From assembly GCF_001425905.1 (NCBI RefSeq), contig NZ_LMDY01000012.1:559734-623733 (forward strand): a DNA stretch of 64,000 nt. Reading direction: 5' to 3'. Each line of letters starts with the position of its first letter. The stretch's first letter is position 1. The notes beneath the pieces were generated by a model. The model saw nothing but the letters and a program-made list of their open reading frames with translations. It searched no databases and had not been told where the DNA came from. The DNA is from Methylibium sp. Root1272 (GTDB lineage Bacteria; Pseudomonadota; Gammaproteobacteria; Burkholderiales; Burkholderiaceae_C). The translations under genes were made by a program, and so were the position numbers. Positions 63,727 through 64,000 of this stretch are shown in pieces.

Positions 63727-64000
63727 ATGCGTCTTGTCAAAGTCATTCTTCTAAGCTTGGTGCTTCTCGTACTAGGTGGCCCCTGGGCGCTCTACGGTCT
63801 CGGCTTGCTGGCCGTGTCCGGCACACCGACACCTCCTCCCGTCATGGCGTCTCGCGAGAGTCAACTGGCCTTGTGGCAGCAAGCCCGCGGCGTCGGAGCA
63901 CCCGAGGCAATGCACATTTCACCGTACACCTACCTGCCGCTGTCCCTGGATCCAGGTCCATATAAACCAAGTCTGCTCGTGGCCTGGTGGGTGGCAAACG
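63727..64000 (+). CDS. Hypothetical membrane-anchored protein in the next cassette (runs off the window)
   Basis: From ATG 63727 the frame stays open to the window edge (91 codons). The start, MRLVKVILLSLVLLVLGGPW, is a hydrophobic N-terminal anchor or uncleaved signal, followed by a Pro-rich linker and VMASRESQLALWQQARGVGA. It begins 29 bp after the attC R' site, so it is the second cassette of the array. Family not recognised. Confidence 0.65.
   Translation, partial: MRLVKVILLSLVLLVLGGPWALYGLGLLAVSGTPTPPPVMASRESQLALWQQARGVGAPEAMHISPYTYLPLSLDPGPYKPSLLVAWWVAN

Overview
The window comes from a GC-rich betaproteobacterium, most likely of the order Burkholderiales (Rubrivivax/Leptothrix/Methylibium-like). 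The evidence is a Burkholderiales-type trimeric porin, a short H-NS-like protein with a C-terminal DNA-binding motif, GcvA-like LysR and ACS-family transporter genes, and the core-gene neighbourhood at the left end. All calls are by eye from sequence and translated frames; no database search was run.

Core segment (1-4403): radC-smr on the minus strand, and fkpB-ispH-serS on the plus strand, followed by tRNA-Ser(CGA) and its terminator. From about 4.4 kb to the right edge the window is accessory DNA. It opens with a large serine recombinase read with DUF2924 and DUF3489 partners beside the tRNA gene. A toxin/defence-like cluster follows (7.3-12.5 kb): an XRE / ImmA-IrrE peptidase / PIN operon, an sce7726-like PD-(D/E)XK protein, a T4-beta-like protein and a DarT-NADAR toxin-antitoxin pair. 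Next come an H-NS-like protein, a NucS-like nuclease facing an XRE regulator, and a ParB-methyltransferase / DUF5681 operon.

SOS-linked gene families recur at three places (20.5-21.3, 33.2-35.8 and 61.5-63.0 kb), with degraded remnants at 23.3-23.6 kb. Three near-perfect LexA boxes sit in front of a small protein of unknown function (two copies) and between a second unknown protein and umuD. The loci share SRAP/YedK-like proteins with a coiled-coil insertion and a two-helix membrane protein. This is the strongest candidate for an undescribed system. A cadmium-type CDF exporter with a divergent MerR regulator and a five-gene translationally coupled signalling operon (REC-PAS-GAF-GGDEF-EAL, TonB receptor, YfiR, histidine kinase, response regulator) lie between the first two loci.

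umuC is split. Its 5' end is at 35402-35755 and its frameshifted 3' end at about 48120-48811. The roughly 12.4 kb between them carries a coherent organophosphate cluster: porin, Ugp/Mal-type ABC importer, GpdQ-like phosphodiesterase, HAD phosphatase, Na/phosphate carrier, DeoR repressor and a sigma-54 activator. GATC-type half-sites at helical (about 10 bp) spacing occur at both outer promoters and before the DeoR gene, which suggests one regulator controls the set.

An aromatic-acid-like cluster follows (49.1-57.2 kb): LysR, class II aldolase, MFS, GntR, a small membrane protein, an extra ilvC, a Rieske oxygenase and its reductase. GntR-type palindromes lie before gntR and before the oxygenase. 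Then come a broken NmrA-like gene, a second large serine recombinase, an MFS remnant, a SEC-C protein, two lipoproteins and the third SOS locus. The right edge enters an integron cassette array: one complete cassette with its attC and the start of the next. The right end of the island lies outside the window.
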